Shown here one piece after another: positions 46,801 to 54,875 of a stretch of 64,000 bases of DNA. The stretch's first letter is position 1; each line of letters starts with the position of its first letter. The translations under genes and the position numbers were made by a program. Origin of the DNA: Saccopteryx bilineata (taxonomy: Eukaryota > Chordata > Mammalia > Chiroptera > Emballonuridae); assembly GCF_036850765.1 (NCBI RefSeq), contig NC_089495.1, positions 29,587,464 to 29,651,463 of the forward strand. The letters are read 5' to 3'. Under the pieces are notes generated by a model. That model saw only the letters and a program-made list of their open reading frames with translations. It had not been told where the DNA came from and did no database searches.

Positions 46801-49695
46801 CTGCCCTAGGGAGACGCTTGTGAAAGAACTAAACGGAAATGAATGGACCGTGACCATGTACAAACCCTGGAGTTCGGTGACACCAGCGCCAGGGGCAGAG
46901 TGGCACGGCCCCGGGGGACACGGCTTCGCAGGAGAGCTTTGGTGGGCAGCCGGAACCTCTGAGTCACTCCCTCCACAAAGCCCAGGCGGGATAGTTCTTA
47001 TTTTTACTAGCTGAGTAATCACTTAATTTTCTGTCCGCTCACTATAAAATTGAGTTAAAATACCTGGATATCCCCTGAGAGTACTGTAAGGACGGAATCA
47101 AAAAGTGAGGGAAAAAACGCACTGCGGCACGTGATTTTCACAAGTAATAACACTGAGCACCGGTTAGGTCAGTGAGCCGGTGGGCCTTACGGAGAGAGCA
47201 CTGGGTGTGCCAAGTTCTGAGGGGCCAAGGGGCCCCTTCTTCCATCAGTGTCCCTTATAATGGGGAGTCAGGCTGGTTTGGTGGCAGCAGAGTCCAAGCT
47301 GTAGCCAGGCACCTACATAAGTGTCACTCCTCCTGTTATGTAGAAGTTCGGCTTCTACAGGAAAACCTGCCGCCTCTGCCACAGCCGTGCCTCAGAGAGG
47401 CCGAGAAAGGAGGCGGCGGGGGTTCAAGATGGCTTCACCAGTGTCCCCGATTCCTTCCAGGTACCAGGATCATCTATGACCGGAAGTTCCTGATGGAGTG
47501 TCGGAATTCACCTGTGACCAAAACACCCCCTCAGGACCTGCCTACCATTCCGGGGGTCACTAGCCCTGTAAGCGATGAGCCCCCCACTGAAGCCAGCCAG
47601 AACCACCTGCAAAACAGCCCTGAAGACAAGCCTGCAGGTGGTGAGTGACCAGGCTTAGCCACGCTCTTCCTTGGGACACGCGTGTACGTGGCCCAAGGGT
47701 CCTTCCCACTGTAAAGCAGCTCAGAGTCCAGAGGGTGGGGTAAGGGTTGGGGGGATAGTGGGGAGAACTTTCATCAGCACTGGCTTTCCCCATTCCCCGT
47801 GAAAGGGGCCAAGAGCCCCAGGAAAGATGGTTTGGCCTCACTAGGTAATCTTAATCAGTGGGGCTTGCGTGAATTGGAGGGGGTTCCACGTAGCAATTTT
47901 CTTAAGTGCCCCCCTTTATATAATTGTCCCTAAAGCAGTACCTTGTATCTGCAACACTTGAAACACACTCACAATGTTCATTTGTAGGAAATGATTTTTA
48001 AAGTCATGGTGAACTTTTCCTCTAGGAAATTACATGTCTACAGGCTCAGAAAGGTATCCAGGATGCCTTCTGTCAGTGTGGTGGTCCACTAATGGATTCT
48101 TGATGAAAACGGGTAGAAACAATGCAACCAGTTGTTTCTGCAGGCAAAGGGTGTCTTAAGTCCTTTTGGTCCCCCTATTTCCTCAAGTAATCAGGGAGTC
48201 CCCCCTGGCAGAGGTGTGTGTGAATGTAGTCTTTGTGGCACCATGACAGGCTTGTCAGAGTGTCTCAGTTCTCCCACTGCAGGACGACGCAGTGTAAGCA
48301 CTTGCAGACAGATTGAGTCAGCCTGGAACCCACTGACCCTTCACCCGGAAGACAGAACACCAGGCCAGACAGGAAGCAGCTAGACTTCGGGCTAGGCTGG
48401 CTCTGCTGACAGCAGCAGAATCCATCCACTCAGGGCCTGCAAGGATATGATTCATAATTACCTTGGGAACCCCACAGACCAGGACAGGAGACAGTTGCCT
48501 TGCCTCTCAGACCCGGAGAGCAGTGGGAGGGAGGGAAGCGACACAGAGAGCAGTAAGGACGGTACCAGGCAGGGGGGTGCCCTTCCGTGCGTTAGAGGAT
48601 GGAGAGGAGGATGGACAGATACCTGTGGTTGGTGGCACAGTGCCTCCCGCCGCCACTGAGCTTCAAATCAAAGGCTGGAAGTCGAGGCCAGAGCTGCAGT
48701 TCCTGAAACTGTTTAGCCACCACCACCTGAAGGCTGCCCTCGCCCCCGCTTGCATAACCTCTTCCCTCCCAGTTTCTAGGGCCGCTCTGGCCCACACGAC
48801 GGCAGGGTTGGCCCAGTAGGAGCCTTCCCCACGATTCTGGCCTAGTCTAGTCGTTTCACACAGTTGTTGTGATGGAGTGTGGTGGGGAGGGAGGGACATC
48901 ACTTTTCATTTCGCTGAACTAGATGTTAGAAGCCCCTCTTCTTTGTGTAAATACAGGGTGGGGCAATTGTAGATTTACAGTTGTGAGTACACAAAACACC
49001 GAGTTTCTTCTTGTCTTGTTATTTATGAATTACCATATTTCCCATACAAACAACTGTAAACCAACATTTGCCCCACCCTGTATAACCAGGTGGAGAAGCC
49101 GGTGGTGTCTTCTGTGAGGCCAGAGCAGGCAACTTACCGTGTAGAACCGTGGGTCTCGCCCTGGACACGCTGAATGAGGCAGTTCCATTCAAAAGGAAAA
49201 TGGTCTGCTGTAGCATGAATAATGTGGAAATTTTACTGTAAAGGGGAGCAAGGACTGAACGACCCAAATAACTACTTTCCTGCAGGGTCAGGCTGTTCCA
49301 TGGGCAATCAGATGTAGGCTTAGTAGGTTATGGTACCAGTTTCTTAACCATGTATTCTTATTAAAAATAAAAAAGTTATACAAAACTCAGGACTGTTACC
49401 TCTCCTGTGGGAGAGCTGCTCTCCGCTCTTCCTGTCGGATGGGAGAAGAGAGCACAGCCGGCCTGGGCAGCTTCAGGCCTCTGCTTCTGGGAATACCTAG
49501 TGTAGTCCTGCCCTCCCTCCCTTGTCCTTGGCAACGTAAATCTGGCCTCTGCTCTTCTTGCAGGAACATCACAATGAAAAGATAACACCGCTCCCTGACT
49601 CTAAAATGTCAGTCCTACCAATTGCCAATTGCTCACCTGACCCTCTGTCCTTTCTCTCCCCAGGTGAAGAATCACAGTTTGAGATGGACATTTAA
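28306..49695 (+). CDS. EIF4EBP1: Eukaryotic translation initiation factor 4E-binding protein 1 (4E-BP1), three coding exons
   Basis: Spliced CDS: 28306-28450, 47461-47640 and 49664-49695. That is 145+180+32=357 nt, giving 118 residues plus stop, the usual mammalian length. Family role: unphosphorylated 4E-BP1 binds eIF4E in the cytoplasm and blocks eIF4G, stopping cap-dependent initiation; mTORC1 phosphorylation releases it. Seen here: RAIP motif at residues 13-16; Thr37 and Thr46, each in a TTPGG context; the 4E-binding motif YDRKFLM at 54-60 (YxxxxL plus hydrophobic); Ser65, Thr70, Ser83, Ser101 and Ser112; and the TOS motif FEMDI at 114-118. Both introns have GT-AG ends and split a Gly codon (phase 1). 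Compared with the human protein as I remember it, about ten substitutions occur, none in a motif. The start codon has A at -3 and sits where mammalian orthologues start. It is the only gene recognised in the window. Confidence 0.97.
28640..30160 (+). other. 5' part of intron 1 without recognised elements
   Basis: GC-rich to about 29500, then mixed. A 323-codon open frame at 28871-29842 has no recognisable domain and depends on GC-rich sequence. A MIR-like stretch lies at about 29590-29720, and a (TTTG)n run at 30104-30139. Confidence 0.55.
30104..30139. repeat. (TTTG)n microsatellite
   Basis: Seven to eight tandem gttt units. Confidence 0.95.
30165..30496 (-). mobile_element. Type A SINE, reverse
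   Basis: T-run start, ends gccaccgcctggtcaggc. In intron 1. Confidence 0.9.
30970..31230. mobile_element. Tigger/pogo-like old DNA transposon fragment
   Basis: cagtaatcccccatttatcc, then ggaaaattccataaataaac and aatcatccctttgtctagca, match Tigger-type consensus text that I recognise. Confidence 0.6.
31580..31626. repeat. (CA)n microsatellite
   Basis: cacaca run with a catacata interruption. Confidence 0.97.
32245..32446. mobile_element. Old hAT-like element
   Basis: Ends cagtggttttcaagc and tggttgaaaaacactg are inverted repeats. No clear target duplication. Confidence 0.6.
32494..33070 (-). mobile_element. 5'-truncated L1, reverse (3' UTR and ORF2 C-terminus)
   Basis: T-run then 3' UTR text, then a minus-strand frame at 32767-33036 matching the L1 ORF2 C-terminus (contains [20 protein letters not shown]). 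Perfect 15-bp target duplication gagcctccctgtttt (32479-32493 and 33071-33085). Same subfamily as 61829-64000. Lies in EIF4EBP1 intron 1. Confidence 0.93.
33336..33842 (+). mobile_element. Type D SINE split by a type A SINE
   Basis: ccctggccaggtagcttagc head to agaatcaaccaatg at 33421-33434; resumes at about 33753 with agaatcaaccaatgaatgca and ends ctctctaaaaatcaataaag. Confidence 0.88.
33434..33752 (+). mobile_element. Type A SINE nested in type D SINE
   Basis: Flanked by the 14-bp duplication agaatcaaccaatg (33421-33434 and 33753-33766). Tail of A and gaa units. Confidence 0.93.
33849..34055 (+). mobile_element. Type B SINE
   Basis: gcctgacctgtggtagcaca head, CT-rich body, aataaataaaat tail; directly follows the split type D element. 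Confidence 0.87.
34350..34391 (-). pseudogene. Tailless insertion of a tRNA-Ile(UAU) 5' half
   Basis: On the minus strand it reads gctccagtggcgcaatcggt then tagcgtgcggttcttata: 38 nt of a tRNA-Ile(UAU)-like sequence through the D arm and the TAT anticodon, ending right after it. Four extra bases (tgga) precede it. Flanked by 15-bp repeats attcttgcgtgtttg (34335-34349) and attcttacgtgtttg (34392-34406). No A-tail and no 3' tRNA half. Not a functional tRNA. Confidence 0.85.
34663..34997 (-). mobile_element. Type A SINE, reverse
   Basis: Flanked by cttaggtgtctt repeats; ends gccactgcctggtcaggc. Confidence 0.92.
34998..36094 (+). other. Intron 1 segment without recognised genes
   Basis: Mixed unique-looking DNA. 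About 35435-35745 has the look of an old decayed repeat (caagccacaaagcggtaact) but the family is not assigned. Confidence 0.4.
36095..36435 (-). mobile_element. MLT1-like LTR, reverse
   Basis: cttataaggacgccagcata, cctcatctccaaatacactg and gacttcaacatgtgaatttc are MLT1-type signatures. A gtggtt low-complexity patch lies at 36250-36290. Confidence 0.6.
36436..37065 (+). other. Intron 1 segment without recognised features
   Basis: No gene, RNA or repeat was recognised. Confidence 0.45.
37156..37541 (+). mobile_element. Type C SINE nested in type D SINE
   Basis: Flanked by aagaatcatccaatgag and aagaatcctccaatgag; 25-nt A-tail. Confidence 0.9.
37556..37824 (+). mobile_element. Type A-like SINE nested in the same site
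   Basis: gcctgactggtggtggcaca head with a shortened body and long (CT)n; flanked by agaatcctccaatga and agaatcaaccaatga. Confidence 0.85.
37906..40390 (+). other. Intron 1 segment; old repeats only
   Basis: MIR-type signatures at about 38745-38940 and 38945-39115 (gtgaggaaaccagacc). Remaining sequence unassigned. Open frames up to 145 codons have no known domain. Confidence 0.45.
40396..40538 (-). mobile_element. Type D SINE, reverse
   Basis: gattttagagagagaaagag start, ends gctattcagctagggc; flanked by caaaatga repeats. Confidence 0.87.
40539..41036 (+). other. Pyrimidine-rich intron 1 segment
   Basis: T/C-rich, unassigned; possibly old LINE sequence but not recognisable. Confidence 0.35.
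41039..41111. mobile_element. Tc1/mariner-type MITE, 73 bp
   Basis: Ends ctgctcactaaaatt and aatttttttgtgcacag are imperfect inverted repeats flanked by TA on both sides (41037-41038 and 41112-41113). Confidence 0.7.
41114..42340 (+). other. Intron 1 segment without recognised features
   Basis: Unique-looking. Overlapping open frames on both strands under 100 codons show no domain. Confidence 0.45.
42345..42661 (-). mobile_element. Type A SINE, reverse
   Basis: GA-rich start, ends gccactacctgttcaggc. Confidence 0.87.
42665..43072 (-). mobile_element. Type C SINE, reverse
   Basis: Flanked by aagattttaattttt (42662 and 43074 onwards). Near-consensus, with both the cgcccaccaggggctacgct and gggcgatgctctg units. 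Confidence 0.92.
43212..43591 (+). mobile_element. Type C SINE nested in L1
   Basis: Flanked by aagaattgaaaggaggg on both sides; full-length. Confidence 0.93.
44031..44395 (-). mobile_element. Type C SINE, reverse, nested in L1
   Basis: T-run then type C complement, ending ccaaccggctaggac; flanked by gaactatac. Confidence 0.9.
44461..45448 (+). other. Intron 1 segment; one MIR-like patch
   Basis: MIR-type text at about 44735-44850 (cagatgaggaaactgaggcg). No other recognised feature. Confidence 0.45.
45451..45568. mobile_element. Mariner-type MITE, 118 bp
   Basis: Inverted repeats cagagtggagcaaaagtagg and cctacttttgccccaccgtg, extending inward (tttacagttg/caactgtaaa). TA on each side (45449-45450 and 45569-45570). 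Confidence 0.88.
45955..46803 (+). mobile_element. Internally deleted hAT element with transposase C-terminal remnant
   Basis: Perfect 8-bp duplication ccctaggg (45947-45954 and 46804-46811). Right end ggtttgagaaccgctg; left end cggttgttctcaaa is its imperfect inverse. At about 46350-46440 two adjoining frames read [10 protein letters not shown] and [16 protein letters not shown], which resembles a hAT transposase C-terminus with one frameshift. No complete transposase. Confidence 0.8.
46812..47460 (+). other. 3' end of intron 1
   Basis: Unique-looking sequence leading to the exon 2 acceptor. The tract ccccgattccttccag is the polypyrimidine/AG end. Confidence 0.6.
47461..47640 (+). CDS. EIF4EBP1: EIF4EBP1 coding exon 2
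   Basis: Follows the pyrimidine-rich acceptor ccccgattccttccag and starts GT ACC AGG, completing Gly49 and encoding [17 protein letters not shown] onward. It carries the eIF4E-binding helix and Ser65, Thr70, Ser83 and Ser101. It ends after one base of Gly109, with the strong donor gtgagt at 47641. Without splicing, the frame would hit a TGA within a few codons. Confidence 0.97.
47641..49663 (+). other. EIF4EBP1: EIF4EBP1 intron 2
   Basis: A 2-kb GT-AG intron with one mariner-like element at 48954-49080 and otherwise unique-looking sequence. No coding content was recognised. Confidence 0.93.
48954..49080. mobile_element. Mariner-type MITE in intron 2, 127 bp
   Basis: Inverted repeats cagggtggggcaattgtaga (followed by tttacagttg) and caactgtaaa (before ccaacatttgccccaccctg). 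TA on both sides (48952-48953 and 49081-49082). Same family as 45451-45568. Confidence 0.9.
49664..49695 (+). CDS. EIF4EBP1: EIF4EBP1 coding exon 3 (TOS motif and stop)
   Basis: A 32-nt coding piece after the acceptor tttctctccccag. It completes Gly109, then encodes EESQFEMDI and a TAA stop at 49693-49695. FEMDI is the TOR-signalling motif that docks on Raptor. Too short for ordinary ORF detection; recognised by homology and phase match. Confidence 0.96.
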
Positions 49696-50103
49696 AGGAC
49701 CAGCCATCGGATGGAGCAATGCCTCTGGGCCCTCCTGGCCTTTCTCTGGAGAAGAGTCACACCAGCCAGTTATCACCCTGGGCAGGCACTGGGTGTGGGG
49801 TCGACCACCCCAGTCCTCTGCTCCCTCAGTCAGGACACCTGCTCCCCCTCCCTCTTGGTGAACACCAGCGGATACCTCTTTGTGCCTCCATTCCTGCAGG
49901 AGCTGGCACCCCAAGGGGAGTGACTCTCAAGAGCACACACCCTGCAGCCTGGGGCCAGGAAATGGACATGGAAGAGCCCATCTGAATGATCACCCGGCTC
50001 TTCCTCTGAGGGCACACCCACCACTTCCTTAGGTTGGTGTGCGTGGGAAAGATCCCCTCCCGTCCTTCCCCAAGAGAGGAAATAAAAGCCACCTTCACCC
50101 TAG
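49696..50103 (+). other. EIF4EBP1: EIF4EBP1 3' UTR
   Basis: From the stop to shortly after the AATAAA at 50081-50086. The cleavage site near 50100-50105 is inferred from normal spacing and the GT-rich downstream stretch gttggcccctgtctg. About 400 nt, G/C-rich, no inserted SINE. Confidence 0.75.
50081..50086 (+). terminator. Polyadenylation signal AATAAA of EIF4EBP1
   Basis: Canonical hexamer about 390 nt after the stop codon, followed 20-35 nt later by a GT-rich stretch. It fits the end of the EIF4EBP1 terminal exon. Confidence 0.85.
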
Positions 50104-50149
50104 GGCCAACAGTTGGCCCCTGTCTGAGCTCTTTTCAACTCCATATGGA

Positions 50150-50283
50150 TAACTAACACCAACTACTGTCTGCACAGTGCATGTAAAGCACTTTCCAATA
50201 CATTATCTCATTCGATTCTCCTGCTGATCCTGTGACCTAAGTACGGCAAGTGTTATCCTCATTTTACAGTTCAGGAGACCAAG
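50150..50283. repeat. MIR-family (CORE-SINE) fragment
   Basis: gcatgtaaagcactttccaa and tcctcattttacagttcagg signatures; continues after the SINE at 50683. Confidence 0.6.
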
Positions 50284-50682
50284 CTCTGTCCAGTTGGCTC
50301 AGAGGTAGAGCATCGGCCTGGCGTGTGGATGTCCTGGGTTCAATTCCCGGTCCGGGCACACAAGAGAAGCAGCCATCTGTTTCTCCACCTCTCACCTTCC
50401 TCCTCTCTCTATCTCCCTCTCTCTCTCTCCCCCTCCTCCTGCAGTGATGGCTTGATTTGTTCGCAAGAGTTGGCCTTGGGCTCTGAGGATGGCTCTGTGG
50501 CCTGCGTCTCAGGTGCTAAAATAATGGCTCCATTGCAGAGCATTGGAGCAATAGCCCCAGATGGGCAGAGCATCACGTCCTAGTGGGCTTGCCAGATTGA
50601 TCCCAGTGGGGACACATGCGGTGGTCTGCCTTTGCCTCCCCTTCTCTCACTAAAAATTAAATAAATAAATAAATAAATAACA
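50284..50682 (+). mobile_element. Type C SINE, diverged
   Basis: gtccagttggctcagaggta head; flanked by cagttcaggagacca; aaataaataaat tail. Downstream of EIF4EBP1. Confidence 0.88.
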
Positions 50683-51025
50683 GTTCAGGAGACCAGCTGA
50701 GAAGTTAAATGAGAGGTAGGACTAGGTTTGAACTGTGCTACTCTCTACCTCCTGTTTTTCAGTGGTAGGTGCTATCTCTTTTCTGGGCTTTGTTTCCCCA
50801 AGCTGGCAAGTGACCTGTCACCTCTACTCTGCTCCATTCCCTGCAAGGGTCGTAGGGAAGAGCCTGAACCTTTTCTAATGGAGGGCCTCTTTGATCTACT
50901 TGCCCCAGATGTTTGTTGAGTGATCCCTTTGTGCGAGCTGTTATCAGGGATACAAACATGAGACAAGCTCTCTCCTTTGACCATTTCATTGAAACATACA
51001 ATATACCCATAAGAAAAGTTGCATA

Positions 51026-51376
51026 GGCCCTGGCCAGCTAGCTCAGCGGTAGAGTGTCAACCCGGTGTGTGGAAGTCCTGGGTTCAATTTCTGGCCAGGA
51101 CACAGGAGAAGCACCCATTTGCTTCTCCACCCTTCCCCCTCTACTTTCTCTCTATCTCTTCCCCTTCTGCAGCCAAGGCTCCATCGGAGCAAAGTTGGCC
51201 CAGGCGCTGAGGATGGCTCCATGGCCTCCAGTGCTAGAATGGCAGAGCGACGCCCCAGATGGGCAGAGAATTGCCCCTGGTGGGCATGCTGGGTGGATCC
51301 CAGTCGGGCACATGCAGGAGTCCAACTCTGCCTCCCCATTTCTCACTTCAGAAAAATAAAAATAAAAAAATTTTTA
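51026..51376 (+). mobile_element. Type C SINE, diverged
   Basis: ggccctggccagctagctca head with several small deletions; A-rich tail. Confidence 0.87.
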
Positions 51377-51623
51377 AGGGGAGGGGCACAAAAGAGATTA
51401 TATAAGACTAGTTACTAAGCAAGTAGTCTGTAGATGGAGGCTTCATGGAGGTGACACTACAGTTGGGTCCTAGAATGAGTGAGCAGAGACCCAGTATTAC
51501 TGGGGTCAGGTGGTCTTGTGAAGTCAGCATGTACAAGAACAGAACTTCAAGTTGCCTGCTTTGGCCAGAGCAGGCAATTTATGTGGTTGGAGATGGCCTT
51601 TATAAATGGCCAAAAAAAAAAAA

Positions 51624-51740
51624 AGCCCTGGCAAATAGTTCTGTTAGACTGAGTGTTGTCCCAACGTGCTGATGTTGCTGGTTTGGTCAGGGCACATATA
51701 GAAACATCAATGTTTCTCCCTAAAATCAATCAGTAATAAG
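51624..51740 (+). mobile_element. Type D SINE, short
   Basis: gccctggcaaatagttctgt head, then ggtcagggcacatatagaaa and an aaaatcaatcag end. Confidence 0.7.
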
Positions 51741-52182
51741 TGACCCAAAAAGGACCTCGGTTGCCAAGCACGCAGGGAAGACCCCTACTGAATCCCATTA
51801 TTGAAGGAAGCAAGTGTTATCATCTTACAGCTCAGAGTTAAAACTGCTCACTAACGTGAGAGATGGCACTGGGATCGAACTGGGCTTTGGCTGGGAAGTC
51901 CTGTATTTGTCATCACGGGATATGCTGGGGGATAGATGGCCTTTGAGCAAGAGGCAGTGACTGATGTGAAGTTACAAGCTCTGGGCTCATCTTCAATCTG
52001 CTGTTTGGGGAGCAGCAGGCTGCGGTGGCCAACTCCCTGGTCTGGCCTGGTCTTTTCTGTAGCTGATTTGGAGCCCCCCGCCCCCACTCCTGTGAAGGCA
52101 GCTGGGACTCATGTGCCTGAGGATATATAGAAGGACCTGGCCACAGTGCCATGTTGATCTCAGACACAGTAAACCCCCCCAC
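51741..52182. other. Intergenic sequence without recognised features
   Basis: No gene or repeat was recognised. Confidence 0.45.
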
Positions 52183-52495
52183 CTTTTTTTTAAGAAAAAC
52201 CGGGAGAGAGAGAAAGGAACATCAAGCTGCTCCTGTATGTACCCAGACTGAGAAATTGAACTGGCAACATCCGTGCTCCCGGACAGCACTCCAGAGCTAT
52301 CTGGCCAGGGCTTAACCTTTACTGATCCTTCAGAGAGAGGGAGGGGAGGGGAAAGGGAAGGGAAGTATTTAGTGTTACACTCAGTCATGCATTTTTTTGG
52401 TTGCTTCCTGTGTGGGCCCTGGCCAGGATTGAAACCCACAAACTTGTTGTTTCAGGATGACATTCTCAATATACTGAGCTAACTGGCCAGGGCCA
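52183..52495 (-). mobile_element. Two diverged type D SINE pieces, reverse
   Basis: Ends at atctggccagggctt (52312) and gctaactggccagggcc (52493); both preceded by the complement of the type D body. Confidence 0.65.
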
Positions 52496-52588
52496 CAGCA
52501 TACCGTTTTTGTATAAAACAAAAGCGAGACACTGGAGGGACCACCACCAAAGCAAAGACAACAACTAGGATCAAACAAGAGATTATCT

Positions 52589-52973
52589 TTTTTTTTTTTT
52601 TTTCTGAAGCTGGAAACGGGGAGAGACAGACAGACTCCCGCATGCGCCCGACCGGGATCCACCCGGCACGCCCACCAGGGGCGACGCTCAGCCCACCAAG
52701 GGGCGATGCTCTGCCCCTCTGGGGCGTCGCTCTGCCTCGACCAGAGCCACTCTAGCGCCTGGGGCAGAGGCCAAGGAGCCATCCCCAGCGCCCGGGCCAT
52801 CTTTGCTCCAATGGAGCCTTGGCTGCGGGAGGGGAAGAGAGAGACAGAGAGGAAGGAGGGGGGGGTGGTGGAGAAGCAAACGGGCGCTTCTCCTGTGTGC
52901 CCTGGCTGGGAATCGAATCCGGGTCCCCCGCACGCCAGGCCAACACTCTACCGCTGAGCCAACCGGCCAGGGC
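52589..52973 (-). mobile_element. Type C SINE, reverse
   Basis: Flanked by caaac(a/g)agagat. Near-consensus, ends ccaaccggccagggc. Confidence 0.92.
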
Positions 52974-54824
52974 CCAAACGAGAGATCAGATCAACCTTTT
53001 CAAACCCTTGGCTTTCCATTGAAAGCATCTTACTCTCTCCCACCCTGACATCCAAACAGAGGCCTTGCTCACAAGTCTACATGATCAGACCCATTCCTCT
53101 TCTAGGCTCTATATTTCAGGGTCCAAGAGACGGGGAAATACCAGCTTCTCTGATGATAAGACAGTTGTTCACAAGTTGTGCACCTTTCCCACTGAACAAA
53201 AGTGTCCTGCAGGAAGTCCAGGTATTGAACATCATTCTGGCCAGATGCTGTGGAAGAGCAGAGATCTATGACACTCCTTGTTCCTGAGGAAGTTAACATC
53301 TCAGCTCAGTCTCCCGTGGTCCAATGTAACAACCCAGTATAGGGCATCTTTAGGCTTTGGTAGAGATGCTCTGGGAAACTATCACAGTTCGGCCTGCTCA
53401 CCAAAAGCGCTGTTTTTGCAGCTGGGAAACCCAGTGGCAACTGTGGGACAGAGCCATGTGCTGTGAACCAGGAAGTACAGAGATGTTTTAAGCTATGATG
53501 TGTGTCCCCAAGGTGGAGACAACTTGATCTGGAGATAAGAGCTTCTATGAATAGTAATAAAAGGGCAGCCAGAAAAGTCACAAGACAATATGCGATTGTC
53601 CAATGCGTGGTGGCTGCCATGAGTTAAGGGAATCAGAACCCTTCACAGAGGAAGAAGGACTTGATAGGATGAGCAGGATTTTAATTTGGGGAGTGCCTTC
53701 CTGGTTATGAATGGCCTGCCATACAGGGGTCAGGAGAGCAGTTATAGCTGGAGGAATGTCAACACTCAGGTTTTCCATACATGCATGAAGAGGCTGAACC
53801 AAGTCCGTGGGAAAAGGCTACATTGGGAAAGAAGGCTCGACAGCACTTGGTGAGGGGGAAGGAGGAGAAGTGTGGAGATTTTTGGTCTGGGTGACTCAGA
53901 AGAGAGATCAGAAAGAAATGCCAGTTTAGGAGCTGCACAGAGCAAACAGCGAGAAGGCCAAAAACAAACGGGAACATACCCAGTGCGCATGAGTGGCATA
54001 TAGGGACCTGAACTTCCAGTGATTTTCCACCTCCATGCTGCTGTTGGCACAGCTGTGGGCATCCCTCCAACTCCCAGGTAGCCAGGTGAGCTATGGCTGG
54101 AGGCCATCTTTTTACTGGCACCTTTATGTATGACATTCATCATTGTTGAAATAACTTAAGGAAAGTCCAAGAACGCATGGCCAACCAGGAAATCCCAAGG
54201 TCTAAAAACAGTACTTCAGGAAGAGCTGGGTTCATTCATAGACCAGCCAGTGGTCTTCTCCAGCTACATCCAACCTCATTCTGATTCCACAAGGCTTTGC
54301 CAAGCCTCTTATCCATGCCCAACATGATGTTAGATCTTAAGGCAATATAGAGAATTTCAAGAGAAACACCTAAGAAAAAAATAACCCCAGGAGGCATAAT
54401 TAAGTGTGAATAAGAAAAGTGAGGGTGTAACAGGTCATCAACAGAGGAGCAGTTGAAGAGTGAAAAGGATATGGAGGCTACAGGAGAAACTGAGCAAAGG
54501 CGCGGTGTCTGGAACAGATACAGACTGTGTAGGGATATATGACGCTGAAGTGGGTTGGCGGGTAGTACAAGGTAAATTTAGGTAGTATAGGATTAGATTA
54601 TTGAAACAAAACAAACAAAATATTAGTTGAATGAATGCCTTCTGTATTCCGGAGCTATATTATAATCTTATTTATAGGCCCTATCACTTAAAAGTAAGTG
54701 TTTTCCCATTTTATACAAGTCCATGGCTAGTACATGTTAAAATTAGAATTCCAGCTTCTATCCAGCACCAAAGCCCATTCTCTATATACTGCATTGGTTG
54801 GAACTGAGGTCTGGGCCATTTTTT
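52974..54824. other. Intergenic sequence without recognised features
   Basis: Unique-looking. 125-codon frames at 53759-54143 (minus, two frames) have no recognisable domain and overlap each other. Confidence 0.45.
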
Positions 54825-54875
54825 TTAAATTTAATTTATTGGGGTAACACTGGTTAATGGGCCGTTTGGATTCTG
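54825..54875 (-). mobile_element. L1 3' tail fragment
   Basis: T-run, then taatttattggggtaacact, like the reverse of an L1 3' UTR end. Confidence 0.45.

Larger units (their letters stand above)
28451..47460 (+). other. EIF4EBP1: EIF4EBP1 intron 1
   Basis: A 19-kb GT-AG intron. Its contents are listed separately: seven or more SINE insertions, a 5'-truncated L1, a Tigger-like and other DNA elements, a tRNA-Ile half, an MLT1-like LTR and simple repeats. No internal exon was recognised. Confidence 0.93.

Noticed and set aside
53759..54143. Two overlapping 125-codon minus-strand frames
   Set aside because: Different frames over the same DNA, no recognised domain and no splice or promoter context.
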